64,000 bases of DNA from Ficedula albicollis (lineage: Eukaryota > Chordata > Aves > Passeriformes > Muscicapidae): positions 6,670,190-6,734,189 of the forward strand of contig NC_021678.1 in assembly GCF_000247815.1 (NCBI RefSeq), written 5' to 3'. Below are positions 1 to 12,649 of this stretch, piece after piece. Below the pieces are notes generated by a model. It was not told the origin of the DNA, made no database searches, and worked only from the letters and a program-made list of their open reading frames with translations. The stretch's first letter is position 1. Each line of letters begins with the position of its first letter. Both the position numbers and the translations under genes were made by a program.

Positions 1-1981
1 TTCTACTGCATTAAATACATTTTAATATACAGTGGCAGTCCTTTAAGTTCAACCCTGTGGTAGAGAAGGTATTTACAGGCCTCAGGTGAGACTCTTTTGG
101 GAAGAGCATTTGTAAAATGTGATCACATAAAGTCCATTATTTATGAAAGATTATTCTGAAAAAAATGTTATCAAGTGAATGAATTGATTCAGCAAGATTG
201 GAGAAATGCAAATCTTTTCAACCTGCAAGGGGCATCTTGTTAAAATAAATTTACAAAGCCAAGTATGCTACCCAAGGGACTGCAGAGTATAGTCTAAACA
301 TGTTTCCATATGTTTTTGACTGTTGTTTTCAAACCGTATTGTGAAATTTATTGCCTTAGGTTTTCAAAATATTGGTGAGTGTTTGGTGTTCCAAACCTGT
401 TCAATACCTTCTCACTGAGTATTCTCGTTAAATGTCATGCACAAAATTGTGTAGTTTCTGAATATTTACAGAGACAGTATCTGAAATATTAGCCTGCAAA
501 GATTGTACTACAGTGTTAGTTTTCAGCTTGTGCTCTTTTTGAGCTAGAGCGTGAATATCTTAAGCAATGTATTTGAATTTTTTATATTTTCTTGCTGGGC
601 ACAATGGGAGAGAGCAGCTACATTCCTGGTTTTTTGTTAAAGGACTTGAGACTTGAAAAATAGACTGGGTGTTCCTAAAAGCCTCTAAAATATATATTCA
701 TTAAACTCTTTTTATCATTTTTATGGGGAAAAAAAGACTAACTCTTCTCCCTGGGAATTTAATGTTCAAGCTGGGCTTCAAGCTAGTTTGTTTTTCCCCA
801 TGATGGCTGTTGTGATTTCATGCTCAAGTGATGGATTGGGTAATGCACCCAACACCTGGCAGATGTACAGTACCACAGAAATGCTGCACACTTCTCCCGT
901 CATGTGACGCTGCTTTTAACCAAGTTGTTACAAAGCAGTTAAGCCCTTTACAACCTCTGTAGGAAAATAATGATACTGTCTATTTATATGTCTTAAAGCT
1001 GCATAATCCATAAATGTTCACTTACTGTGTGATTTCAGTCGGTTTGTCTTAGCATACTTTAAAATGCATATCCTGCCTGTGAAGTGTTTGGCAACAGTGT
1101 CTGTTTTGTTCAGGAATGGCACATGAAGTGAATGGTGGTTTCTGTCAGTTGTTCATACAAACTGTTTGGTAATGCACTTACAGTCCTCTGTTGACGGTAC
1201 ATTGTCTGGTGACACAGGTGTATTATTAACCACCTTCTCATTCCCTTTGCTGCCCCTTGAAATGTTTGACAGTAACTAATATAAATGTGGTCATGATGTT
1301 GTTCAACCCAGAGAAATCCATTCTGAAAGGATCTAACAATTCCCCAGTGATGTTTGCCGTGCAGAGGTTGCAGCTGTGATGCTGAGCATGAGAACCAGAA
1401 AGTGGAGCTAAAGAAAAACAGTCTCTTATTTCACAGGAGCTGCATCAACAGAGAGCCAGGGAGAACTTTGAAAACTTTGGGACTTAGTTTGAAGTTCAAA
1501 ATCTACATAAATGCATGGTTCCTGTTACAGTCAGTGGCTGTTGCATGCGCTGGGTTAGCCAGACTGCTTCTGAACTGACTTTGTCCCTTCAAACTCTCTG
1601 AGCCAAATCTGAACTTTGACTACGCTAATGCCAGTTAAAAGTCAGCAGTGCCATGTGTGCTGGAGGCAGGTTGGATCACCTACACCCTGGGATAAATGAG
1701 CAAGGAGAACTCTCCTTATTAAAAGTTGTCACTATTCTTTTCATGGAGGAATATATTTCAAGAGATTTGCACTAAGAACAAGCTATATATTAATATTTTC
1801 AATTTATCCATTAATATAGTTTAAATGACAAAGGATTGTGCAGCTTTGGCAATTTTTAAAACATTTTTACTGTAACTGCGTTAACTATTTAAAATGACTG
1901 TAGTTTTCTTAAGGACCCATAGGAAATTAAGGGCGGTGAGGAAATATAGGGTTGAAAATGACATGATTCCTTTTTCTCTAG
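1..1981 (+). other. Intron of ANK3 (partial, 5' side cut by window edge)
   Basis: No exon could be recognised here. The exon that should precede the one at 1982 (encoding the middle of the first ZU5 domain with its spectrin-contact loop) is not present, so it lies upstream of the window. The sequence is AT-rich single-copy-looking DNA with no recognisable mobile element. The acceptor at its end reads tttttctctag. Confidence 0.7.
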
Positions 1982-2136
1982 CCCTGTCATAGTGGAAATC
2001 CCGCATTTTGGATCAATGCGAGGCAAGGAAAGAGAACTGATCGTGCTCCGAAGTGAGAACGGTGAAACATGGAAAGAGCACCAGTATGACAGCAAACATG
2101 AAGACTTAACTGAAATACTGAATGGCATGGATGAAG
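1982..2136 (+). CDS. ANK3: ANK3 exon: C-terminal part of first ZU5 domain
   Basis: The 155-nt exon translates to a segment starting [19 protein letters not shown] and ending LNGMDE, which I recognise as the C-terminal half of the first ZU5 domain of ankyrin-G. Known: this ZU5 domain is the spectrin-binding surface of ankyrins; the key DAR loop lies in the preceding exon, outside the window. Borders: acceptor tttttctctag before 1982 and donor gtaaat at 2137. The first base completes a codon from the upstream exon, and the exon ends one base into a Glu codon that is completed by the next exon (g + ag), giving MDEELDS. No frame problem is seen. Confidence 0.95.
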
Positions 2137-5100
2137 GTAAATATTTTCTCAAAGCTTGAGCTAGCCTTGCCTTTGTGAAGGCTTGCTAACATGGGCTGAC
2201 TAAAGCAAACTCAAATAAAACAGTGCAGGGGATGTCTGACTACAGGGAATACAGTGTGTGTTCCATTTTAAACTGATGGAAGGACCGTAAGGAGAAATTG
2301 TTCTCTAACAGCCTGGAGACATCCTGAAATGAGTGGTGAATTTTGGTCTGAAGCCTTGCCAAGTTTAAGCAGAGTTTGCACAGTTGCTTTCCAGCATGAA
2401 TTTGAGAATAGCACCCAGCTGGAGGTACAGGTGTCTCTGCTGCTCAGGCAGGGCCATGGTAAGGTCATTGCAAGCCAACGATGAAGTGTAAATATCAGCT
2501 GTGTGGGGCCTTCCTACAGATGCAGAGCTCGGCCCCATAGGGCATCTTGTTTCAAATGGCATTGTTAGAGACTGCCTCCCACAAGTGCACAACCTGCCTT
2601 CCTGAAGCCCATCTGAGAAATCTGGCTCCCTTGTTTTGCTTGAACATTGCTGTTGATGTGAGAGTCCCTCAAGATGAGGGGACCCAGCTGTACATATCCA
2701 TCAGAAGATGCTGTCACAGATGGTCCCTGAAGACAAATCATGGGCAAAGCCAGGCTGGGGGGCTGCAGTGGTTCCTTGGCACCACTGCTTTCTTTTCATA
2801 GCCAGCGTTTTTCAGTACTTGTGCTGATAAACCATTGGTTGAGCTCTTTGCATCTGAGCGTGAATGGAAGAGTTTGTGGTGTGAACTTGGTTTTCTGTAA
2901 GGGTTTATCCACAGGATTTTCCCTAGATAACCTACAGAAAGTTGTAGTGTGATAGAGCACAAGCTGCAAGAAAATTCTTTAATTATTAGCAGAAACATGT
3001 GAAGGAAATGATGAGGCTGTGGATGGCAGCTCGGAGAGGTGTCTGTAGGGGAGCTCTGCCTTTGATTTCAGCCTCTCCTTGTTTGATGAGGGCAGCCTCA
3101 GCAAAACGCGTGCCTTGGGAACGTGGAGAGTTGTGCTGTTGTGAGGGTCTCCCTGGGCGTCTGAAACACAGCATTCTTAGCGATTTCCTGATCTTCTGGG
3201 AATGGGGACAACAGGGAAGACTTCACTTTGAAGTATTTAAACTGCGCCTGGGCTTTTACGAACTTAAAGCAACAGCAAAGATCTGCTTGTTTTGTGATGA
3301 TCTATTGTAGCTATTTATTTCTAAATAAATGTAATAGAACCAACCAGACAGGAGGGCAGAAACACTGCAAATGTTTTGTCAGTGGGTTTGGAAAAATAAA
3401 ATAAACCTCATCACTGAAGGGTACCTAAAAGCAGTGGAACAGGCAAGAGATGGACATGGTCCAGGATAGTGTGGCCTGGGGAATTTTGGTTGCTGCAGGA
3501 TTGAATGCAGTAGTTGCAGCCTCTGAACAAAGAAAAATCCCACCATTGCCTCTCCTTCTCTGCACACTGGCATGGGATCAGAAGTGATGATTTGGTATTT
3601 GAGTGAAGTTGTGGTGCCTTGGCAAGGTGAGGTAATCAGCACCGATCAGCAGCTTGCTTATTTGCTTCGTATGCTTTTTAAACTGAGCTGAGTTTGATTT
3701 GGGGATGGGAAATCCGGGCAAAGAAATATTGTCCTGAAGTGCTGCAGCTTGCAACAGTTATGAAGAGTTCTCATATGGATAAATTGACAATTTACAGAGA
3801 TGAGCTCAATAAAGAAAAACACTTTGAGAGAGGTGGGCATGAAGGCCTCAGTACTTAGAGTCTAAAATAAAAACTTCACAATGTGGAGCCAGAGGACAAC
3901 TTTCTGATCTTACTGAGGTTTTCAGGTGGCTATTTCCTTCTGGGGAACTGTTGTTTGAGGTTATAGTTTGAGGCATAATTGCAGCCAAGTAATCACACAA
4001 AGTATGATGGACATTATTCTGTTAGACTGAAAATATTTGACGCCTTAAAAACCAAACCTCAGGAATGGCTTTTACAAATCCAAGCAATCATTTGTGAGAG
4101 GAAAATGAGAAAAAATACTGCAGAAACATCCTTCTCTAGCTAGGAAAGCAAAATAAAAAATAAAAACCCACCCTGCATTAAAATAGTGCAAGGGTTTTGA
4201 CAAAATTCTACTCTAGTTAAATGGCACCTTTTCAATGTAAAAGGTCTTCCAAACAATGACCAAAAAATTACAGATTTGTAGACTTGAGTGGGTTGGGGTT
4301 TTTTTCATCTGAACTTTTACTGGTTTGTTACAAAATACCACAATCAGACTTGGCTCTGGGGGAGTATCTTGCATATCAGAAGACATAACTTTGGAAGAAG
4401 TTTTATTCCAGGCATGAACTCTGCAGAAGCAAGCTTTAATTTAAATAAAAAGCAGCCACATAGTCATTTAGAGAAATTTAGTTCTGTCTTTGCAAGAAAA
4501 CTAATCTGCACAATCATCTCTAAGTGCCACAAGGTGCTGCAGGAGTGCCCATTTTCTGCCAGAAGCAGCTGGTCTGTCCTCTGTCAAACCTGCTGTGATC
4601 ACAGGTGTAGTAAAGGAGGGCAATCAGACCTTTATTCGCAGGTCCTTAATAGGCCGGGTTTTAACGGTGCTGTTTGCTCCTTGTTTTGTTATTCCTGTTT
4701 TGCTCTCCCCCTTAGCTAGCAGCAATGAGAGCAAGGACATCCTGGCTCCTGGCCCTCCGTGGGGATTGCTGAAAGCCTCCTCTGTACTGGAAGCAGCTCC
4801 ATCTGCTGGGAAACCTCGTTTTAGACCCAAAATAATCCCGGGCAGGAGGCACCGCTCCAGGGCTAATGCAGGATTAAATAACAGCAGAACTTTTGGGCTG
4901 TTATCATGAGACAACAATGAGCCATGATGTAAAGAGCCCTGTTTTTCTTTGGTGCAGTCAGGTTTCTGCTTAAATAGGTTTTATTTTAAGGATAGTGCTG
5001 TACTTAGGGAAATACAGGGCTGAGGGAGTACAGGGAATTTGGCATTTTTAGGAGTAGGAGAAGTGTGGCTCCAAACACAAGGGCAGCAATTCACAGCTCT

Positions 5101-7598
5101 TGGCCGTATTACATTTATTTATACTTGAATCAAAATATATATTTTTCAAATTTCTTTTTTTGGAAGAAGCGCTCTGTCTTGTAATTGGTAAATACATTAC
5201 ATTTTCAGATGGGCTTCTTATATATATCACTTCTGTTAGCTTATAACATTCCTGCACCCTTTAGAGGTACCTGTGGACAAATTGTGGGCACAAATGCACT
5301 CATTGGGGTAGCTGATCTTCTAAAAGTCATTTGCAAACTAGTGAGTGAGCCAAGAAATGCAAATGTTTGTGGCTGCAGTATGCTCGCAGCTGCTCAGTGT
5401 GATTTCAGATGGGAAGCAGGAGATTTTACATAACTGAATCGACAGATCAAACCAGAGTGTGATCTTGTTCATGCTTGAAGTTTAAAATACAATCATAAAT
5501 CACTCTGCAGAGATTTTGCCACATTTCCAAGAAGTTTTTAAACATTGCTGTCAAACTGTATTTTGTGAATGGGAAGATAAAAGACTACACAAAAATAGAC
5601 ATAAAGGACATTGCCTTATTTGAGGGTGAAACATCCCTGTGGCACTGGGAGTGTCTAGTTATGTGTGTGAAACACTCAGGCTAGGAGGTTACCAGCATCT
5701 TCCTGCCCTCAGTTTCTCCTTGCCCCTTGCCATGTGCTTTCCCTGCCTCCATCCCTCTCCTGTATTTTCCTCCATGTGGAAGCTGCTTCCTGCATGCCAT
5801 GCTTTCAGTGCAGCAATTCCTTAATGGGCACATCTCTGTATGGGGAGAACTGGGATCCTGTGTTCACCCCACCCTGTGGTCTGGTACAGGTGAGATTTGC
5901 TTTTTCAATGCTGGCAAAATTCTTTTGAGGCCCTGGCAAGGGAAACCAGATACACACAAAGATACCTTGAAGCCCATGAAATAGCTAGGTGTTCTGTCAC
6001 TTGTCTTACTCTATTTCGAGTCAGAAGATTCTTGCTGTGTGTTACCTTATCTGAAGGTAAAAAAAGAAAGGTATTAGATGTGCATGAACTTGATCCACAT
6101 CTGCCTCTCACCAGAGAGAACTGGTGTGATTGCTTTGCTTGACCTGATACAGACTGTGTAAGGGCCCTCTCTGAACTTGGAGGACGTGGCTGGGTTTCTC
6201 TTCTCCTGTCCTGGAGCCTTAATGTTCATGTGGCAGCATGCACCAAAGGGTGGGGAGCTGTGACGTTCTTTTCCTCTCTCCTTCCCCTCTCTCCATCTCC
6301 CCTCTCCTGAGGAAGTGGCAGGAGAAGACTTCTGCACACATCATATTCACAATACCTTTCTCTTGACTCACTGAAGCAGAATGGCTGTAAGAGTTGGGCT
6401 GTTAGCACTAGCCTGGGAGAGAGTGACATTGGGAGATCCTTCCTAATTCTGCCCCTAACCTTTCTGCTTTGTCTCTCCATGCTTCACTATCCCTGTCTGT
6501 ATGATGGAGGTGCACAGCATACTTCTTTGTTGCTAAAACCCCCTTCCCTCCAAAACCCAACCATCTAACCAAAAAATGCTTCAAGGTTTATCGTTGAAAC
6601 GCTTTGCCCGGGAATGAAGTGTCAGCAGCAGAGGAAAATAGTAATAAATAGTAATGATGATATCTCCCTCTGTAAAATGCATGAGGTGTGTTCGGGAAAT
6701 GTGACCTCTCCCAGGACTAGTTTTCCCTGTTTCATTAATTCTGTCATGCTAACACTGCATTTCTCAGGGCAGTGAGAAAGATGGTTTGATTGCTCACCTT
6801 TTTTTTTTTTTGCTTCTGTTAGAGGGCAACTTCATGTAGAAGTTTACATATGTATTATCCAAACATAACCTCCCTATATATAGTCCAACTCTTCTCCATG
6901 CCTGACTGTTGCTCTGTCACTCTTATCTTCTCATCTTCCTCCTCTGAAGGAAGTGCCTGCCAGGTTCAAATGACTTTGAAATGTTCTTGTACAAATGGCT
7001 TTTTTTCTACTTCAGGAAAATTGTAATTATCCTTCACATCTGTGAGCATTTTACATTGGGTTTTTCTCTCTAACAACAAACAGGAGATGATTAGGATTAT
7101 ACCTGCCTGGGAGTTTAGGAATCCAGTTTGTCTCCTGCACAAACCATTGCTTCCAGAGGCTGCAGGCAGAGTGCCTAATTTGTTAGAGGGCTTCAGATAT
7201 CAATCTCTGAGTCAAAGTAAATGAAAGCTGACATTATGATAAGAAATTATCCACTTCTGGTAGGAACATATGATCCACAGAAACACTGTGTGATTAATCC
7301 AAACTATCTGCTGAATGTTTTAAAATGGAAAACTGACATTTTACCGAATTTCCATTCTAATTCTTTTGCAACTGTACTTGAGCTTACATGTTTAGAGGAG
7401 GAAAATGTCTCAGTCACAAAGTATTTTACAAGTATTTTTTGTCTGAGTATTATTTCTGATGTTCCTGCTTTCTCTTGCTGGACCTGAAAAAAATGTCATC
7501 TTGTGAGCAACAAACTTTATTTTGAAATTTCTTTTTTAAGGAGGAAAATAAGAGCTGAAATTTGTGGAGTGTTCCAATGAAATCCTATTACAAGAGAT

Positions 7599-7720
7599 AT
7601 AATGACCAGGTGCAAGAAGTTACAAGGAGAAATGAATGACAGTTACAAAATTATCTCCATTTGTGTATGGTGTTTATATCACAGGGACTCCACCAATTCA
7701 TTTGGGACACTAGTGCAAAC

Positions 7721-7759
<39 letters not shown>

Positions 7760-7768
7760 TATAAAAAC
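7599..7768. repeat. Left copy of 170-nt direct repeat flanking the N gap
   Basis: This 170-nt segment, which ends in a (TA)n-(CA)n microsatellite and the bases ataaaaac, is identical base for base to 8131-8300 on the other side of the N run, including the number of TA units. Exact identity of both gap edges is typical of an unmerged overlap between contig ends rather than of a biological duplication. Confidence 0.95.
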
Positions 7769-8130
7769 NNNNNNNNNNNNNNNNNNNNNNNNNNNNNNNN
7801 NNNNNNNNNNNNNNNNNNNNNNNNNNNNNNNNNNNNNNNNNNNNNNNNNNNNNNNNNNNNNNNNNNNNNNNNNNNNNNNNNNNNNNNNNNNNNNNNNNNN
7901 NNNNNNNNNNNNNNNNNNNNNNNNNNNNNNNNNNNNNNNNNNNNNNNNNNNNNNNNNNNNNNNNNNNNNNNNNNNNNNNNNNNNNNNNNNNNNNNNNNNN
8001 NNNNNNNNNNNNNNNNNNNNNNNNNNNNNNNNNNNNNNNNNNNNNNNNNNNNNNNNNNNNNNNNNNNNNNNNNNNNNNNNNNNNNNNNNNNNNNNNNNNN
8101 NNNNNNNNNNNNNNNNNNNNNNNNNNNNNN
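7769..8130. other. Assembly gap (362 N)
   Basis: A run of N with identical 170-nt sequence on each side. The gap lies inside an ANK3 intron, just after a TA/CA microsatellite, which is a common place for assembly breaks. Nothing can be said about its content, and it may have no true content. Confidence 0.99.
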
Positions 8131-8252
8131 ATAATGACCAGGTGCAAGAAGTTACAAGGAGAAATGAATGACAGTTACAAAATTATCTCCATTTGTGTAT
8201 GGTGTTTATATCACAGGGACTCCACCAATTCATTTGGGACACTAGTGCAAAC

Positions 8253-8291
<39 letters not shown>

Positions 8292-8300
8292 TATAAAAAC
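8131..8300. repeat. Right copy of 170-nt direct repeat flanking the N gap
   Basis: Identical to 7599-7768 over its full length. It is followed by unique intron sequence, so the two copies behave like the two ends of overlapping contigs. Confidence 0.95.
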
Positions 8301-8770
8301 ACATATAGTTGCAAAAGTAGTTATATTTTTGTTATATAACAGAGTTTTCCCCAGTGCGTATATAGGGGAAACTATGTCATGTGCTTAACTAATTAATAGG
8401 GATGGGTACTCTGTGCACATTTCTGAGCTCTGGTGACCCTACAAACTGGAAATGTAGCTGAGAGCACTAAAGGTTAATGACCTGACTGTTTCAGTTGTAT
8501 CTGAGGATACATTAAGGTTCTCTAGGAACTGAGGGATGCACTGCAGTTATTTTGAGGCAGATAACCAAATGGTTGGAATCCTGATGTGGAAAGGAAACTT
8601 GCTCTTGGTTCACTGGTAGTGCTGGGAGACAGCTCTGTCACTTCCACAGTTTCATGGGGAGCTCTGTGTCGGGTGAGGATTTTTTGAATGCCAGTCTGGG
8701 CAATAACTGTCTCAAGTGTCTTACATGGCCAAGCTCTGGTTTGCACAGCTGACATGAAGTGACTGTGATT

Positions 8771-9510
8771 CACAGAATTCACAGAATGCTGAGGTTGGAA
8801 GAGACCTTCAAGAGCATCGAGTCCAACCCTAACACCACAACTAAACCATGGCACCAGTGCCACATCCAGTCTTTTTTAAACACATCCAGGGATGGTGACT
8901 CCACCACCTCCCTGGGCAGACAATTCCAGTGCTTTATCACTCTTCTGTAAAGAACTTCTTCCTAATATCCAACCTATATCTCTCCTGGTGTGCTTGAGAC
9001 TGTGTCCTCTCACTTTGTCAGCTGTTGCCTGGAAAAAGAGACCAATCCCCACCTGACCACAACCACCTTTCAGGAAGTTGTAGAGAGTGATAAGGTCACC
9101 TCTGAGTCTCCTTTTCTCCAGGCTAAACAAGCCCAGCTGCCTCATTGTTCCTCCCAGGCCTCTTTGCCCTCCTTTGGACATGTTCAAGTGTCTCAACATC
9201 CTTCCTAAACTGGGAGCCCACAACTGGACACAGCACTCAAGCTGTGGCCTCACCAGTGCCGAGTACAGGGGAAGAACAACCTCCCTGGTGCAGCTGGCCA
9301 CACTGTTCCTGACACAGGCCAGGTGCCCTTGGCCTTCCTGGCCACCAGGGCACACTGCTGGCTCATGTTCAATCAGCTGCTGACCAGTGCCCCAGGTCCC
9401 TTTCTGCCCAGGCACTGTGCAGCTACACCGTCCCCAGCCTATAATGCTGAAGGGGGCTACTGTGGCCAAAATGCTGGACTTGACACTTGGTCTTGTTAAA
9501 TTTCTTCTTG
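8771..9510 (-). mobile_element. CR1 LINE fragment, 5'-truncated, minus strand
   Basis: Read on the minus strand this stretch encodes a CR1-type reverse-transcriptase C-terminal region: REVVLPLYSALVRPQLE and, further on, LGLFSLEKRRLRGDL are hallmark CR1 peptides. The 3' end of the element (low coordinates) carries the usual end, seen on the + strand as cacagaatgctgaggttgg followed by gagtccaaccc, with octamer-like attcacag repeats outside it. Known: CR1 is the dominant LINE of birds and reptiles, and most copies are 5'-truncated and inactive. The frame is open for about 590 nt (8876-9469) but lacks an N-terminal part, so this is a dead fragment. The 5' limit near 9510 is approximate. Confidence 0.9.
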
Positions 9511-10003
9511 TTGGACTCTGATCTCCTGTGGTTTTCTTTATGTCAAAACTCTATAGGGGAAGAGGCTGGAAATAATTTGGAGCTATGCACAGAGAAATCA
9601 GATAGAAATGAGAGAGAGAGGAAGCTTGACTATCTCCTTCAACCCTCCTTGGACTACTATGCTGTGGCAAACCTACCATTCTGTGGCAGCTGCTACTGCA
9701 GAGACTGTCGCACCCAACTGCTTGGGTGTCCTAGCAAGTCTTTTTATCTATTGCTGTTGGCCCTCACTGTCAAATTTATACAAAAGTTCACAGAAAAAAC
9801 AAAGCTTGAGAATTGATAGCACTGAATGGCTTTTATTTTATTCCTATAGTATATAAATAATAATAAACCCCCCAACTTTCTTAGGCATTTTCTCAAAGTA
9901 CTTACTTACTTCTTAGGCTTACTCAAAGTGCCACACTCACAGAGGAGTGTGGGATGAACCTGGGCAGGGATGCCTGAACATTTTACCTGTCTTGTGCCCC
10001 CAG

Positions 10004-10215
10004 AGCTGGACAGCGTGGAGGAGCTGGAGAAGAAGCGGATCTGCAGGATCGTCACCAAGGATTTCCCCCAGTACTTCGCAGTGGTTTCCCGGATCAAGCA
10101 GGAGAGTAACCAAATCGGCCCCGAGGGCGGGGTGCTGAGCAGCACCACGGTGCCACGTGTCCAGGCCTCCTTCCCTGAGGGGGCTCTGACCAAGAGAATC
10201 CGCGTGGGGCTCCAG
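10004..10215 (+). CDS. ANK3: ANK3 exon: end of first ZU5 domain and start of second
   Basis: The 212-nt exon translates from [16 protein letters not shown] through [25 protein letters not shown] and [15 protein letters not shown]. This spans the end of the first ZU5 domain and the beginning of the second, the non-spectrin-binding ZU5 of the ZU5-ZU5-UPA supermodule. Acceptor tgcccccag, donor gtaaag at 10216. The first two bases (ag) complete the Glu codon left by the previous exon. Local GC content is clearly higher than in the neighbouring introns. Compared with human from memory, one visible change is VPRVQ instead of VPLVQ. Confidence 0.95.
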
Positions 10216-11811
10216 GTAAAGACGCTTTAGTGCAGCATTTCTGAGTGCACTTGTCTTGATGCACGAGACTGGAAGCTACAGAGCCTGCAGTTTCTTAGCA
10301 GTGGATTGTGACAAGGAGCTTTTTCACACCTGAGGTCTGAGTTGGCATGAGTATGCCTGGGCATGCTCAGTGCCCCTTGGGCACAGGTGGTACACAATCC
10401 TCCTCCCTGTGGGAAAAGCCCAGCTCCCCTTGGATCACCTCCATGATTATTGCTTAGCATCCCAAAAATAAAAAGAGAGGAAAGCAAGGACTTGTAGCCA
10501 TCACAGCCCCAGCAGCTCTGCAGCCACTGTGCAGTCCCCATCTCCTGTGGCAAAGCAGCAGCTTGTGAGTGGGGTCACTGGGCTGCCCTCTGCCAGGGGA
10601 ATGTGTTTGGTAGGGATTACATGCAGCTGTTTGCCAGCTGTTGCTGGGTCAAAAACCTCCTGTGTGCATCTGCTGTGTCTTAGGACATTCACCACTGGTG
10701 TTTCTGAGGGTGAAATCTGGGAAGAGTAAATAGCTTAAACTGTTAACTGCACAGAAGGTGGAAGTTTGTTTAATAACTTAAACTGCATGGAAAGTGGAGA
10801 AGTATTCCATTGGAATAGGAGGCATCTTTTAGTGTCGTTAGTTATCATTTAAAATTCCTTTAATAGTATGACAAGTCTGATGAGTTCATGAAAAAGATAC
10901 GCTGGTTTGGATTGCAGTACTTGGAATTCATGCTGAAACATTTCTGTTAAAGATATTTCACATCTCAAGATGATTAATCTTGAGAAAATGGAAGTTTTGC
11001 CATTGTGGTTGTAGAGTTGCTTTCTCAGAGCTCTCCAGTGTGAAGGAAGTATGACATCTCTGTATGCAGTGTTGTGACTGCTGAGATCTGCAGTGTAACT
11101 GCATGTTCTCTGCACATCAGTGCACTCTGCAATTTGAATAATAGCAAGTCACAGGTCAGCCTGATTGGAACAGGCTTGAAAGTTTAAAAAAATTTAAAAA
11201 AAATTAAAGGGTAAATGGATGCAAACTCCCGTTACCATGTCTGCTACTTTTTACTCTTGAAAATGTGAAGTTTGCCTATAAGTTTTCTATAACTTCATGC
11301 ATTCTTTGTGATTTTAACCCAAACAAGTATTTCTTTCTAATAATCGCAGGAAGCACTGAGTACAGAGGTCAGTTGGAGTGCAGTGCTCCTCAAGAGCATA
11401 AATCTATGTTTGGCAGAGATGTAAGAATTGTCTGTCACCTCCAGGAGACAGTGTCTAGTCCTCACTTCTCAAGTGCAAAATAGGCCTGATTTTGCATTTT
11501 GAAATTGTATGTAATGTCACTAATCACTGTAAATTAAGAACAAAACCAAACATGCTCTGAAAAGCACTCAGCAAATGGTGCAGAGAACCTTTGGAGATTT
11601 ATAGTTTAGCTCTACCATTTAACGATTAGGAAATCAGAAGTAAGTTGTTGAATAAAAACTAAACATGAATTTCACTAATAATCACCCTTGAGAAGGCTTC
11701 CTGGGGGGAAAAATAAATTATAAAGAAAATAGAATTATCATTTAGAAAATAATTCTACATGTCTAGAAACAATTTGTAGCTCTAGTTTAAGTATGTTCCC
11801 TATGTTGACAG
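10216..11811 (+). other. Intron of ANK3
   Basis: A 1.6-kb intron. I see no exon-like, repeat or RNA feature. The acceptor region (tatgttgacag) has only a modest pyrimidine tract. Confidence 0.75.
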
Positions 11812-12019
11812 GCTCAACCAGTTCCAGAAGAGATTGTCAAAAAAATCCTTGGAAACAAAGCAACATTCAGTCCCATTGTCACTGTGGAGCCAAGAAGAAG
11901 AAAATTCCATAAGCCAATAACCATGACAATTCCTGTGCCACCTCCATCAGGAGAAGGAGTAACCAATGGGTACAAAGGAGACACGACCCCCAGCCTTCGA
12001 CTCCTATGTAGCATTACAG
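11812..12019 (+). CDS. ANK3: ANK3 exon: second ZU5 domain
   Basis: The 208-nt exon encodes [17 protein letters not shown], then [35 protein letters not shown] and LRLLCSITG. These are signature sequences of the second ZU5 domain of ankyrin-G, which packs against the UPA domain. The donor is gttaga (at 12020), weaker than the usual gtaag/gtgag, and is placed by protein continuity: the last base g plus gg of the next exon gives Gly, producing [11 protein letters not shown]. No frame disruption. Confidence 0.94.
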
Positions 12020-12552
12020 GTTAGAGAAAATCCTGCTCTTTGCAAAGGTTTCTGTGGCAGCAGCTCTCACAACTCCTGCTTTCCAGTAAGGGTACCTAGG
12101 TGTGCTGGACCATTGGGTTTCTCCTGAGCAAAGTGAGCTGAGGTTATTTCCAAGGCTCCCACTGGTTCACTGAGCTTTATATCTGGTCCCATGCCGTTGT
12201 AAAAGAACTCTCCCAATATGTGTTAAATACCATTCTGTATTTAGCCAGTGTGAAGAATTTCAGTCTTGGTTTTTAAACATGCTTGCCAGTAAAAGTAGCT
12301 TGCAGAAGTAATTCTGTCCTATCTGATATTGAGGTGGGGTGGGGGGTTGCTGTTGACTTGTAGGTATGTTCTTTGCTTACATCATTGTTTTTTGTTGTGT
12401 GACATGTAATGCCACATACAACAGGGAGCTCAGCTGCTGGAGAGCATTAATGTCTAGGTTCTCTTTCTGTGTGTGGAGATGGAGATATTCTTTACACAGT
12501 CTGTGTGTGCTTAGTGTTTGAGAGGAGATCTCCCTGGTGTGTGTTTGTGCAG
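12020..12552 (+). other. Intron of ANK3
   Basis: A 533-nt intron with a short G-rich patch (ggtggggtggggggttg near 12333-12350). No other feature is seen. Confidence 0.75.
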
Positions 12553-12649
12553 GGGGCACTTCACCTGCGCAGTGGGAGGATATCACGGGCACCACTCCGC
12601 TGACGTTTTCCAACGACTGTGTCTCCTTCACCACCAATGTTTCTGCCAG
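12553..12649 (+). CDS. ANK3: ANK3 exon: end of ZU5-C / linker to UPA
   Basis: The 97-nt exon encodes [18 protein letters not shown] then [13 protein letters not shown], the conserved end of the second ZU5 domain running into UPA. Acceptor gtttgtgcag, donor gtatgg at 12650. The last two bases (ag) join with the first base (a) of the next exon to give Arg in the SARFWL motif. Human has a Lys where Ser of SNDCV stands (from memory), a mild change. Confidence 0.94.

Larger units (their letters stand above)
2137..10003 (+). other. Intron of ANK3 with assembly gap and CR1 insertion
   Basis: A 7.9-kb intron. It holds a 362-nt N gap (7769-8130) with identical 170-nt flanks and an antisense CR1 LINE fragment (about 8771-9510). 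Apart from these I see no exon, RNA gene or conserved-looking block; open frames on both strands are short and match nothing I recognise. The 3' end reads tgcccccag before the next exon. Confidence 0.75.

Noticed and set aside
7602..8171. Open frames across the N gap
   Set aside because: They consist mainly of undetermined residues; the gap content is unknown and the flanks are the same sequence twice.
8876..9469. 197-codon minus-strand frame as a host gene
   Set aside because: It is the C-terminal reverse-transcriptase part of a 5'-truncated CR1 LINE.
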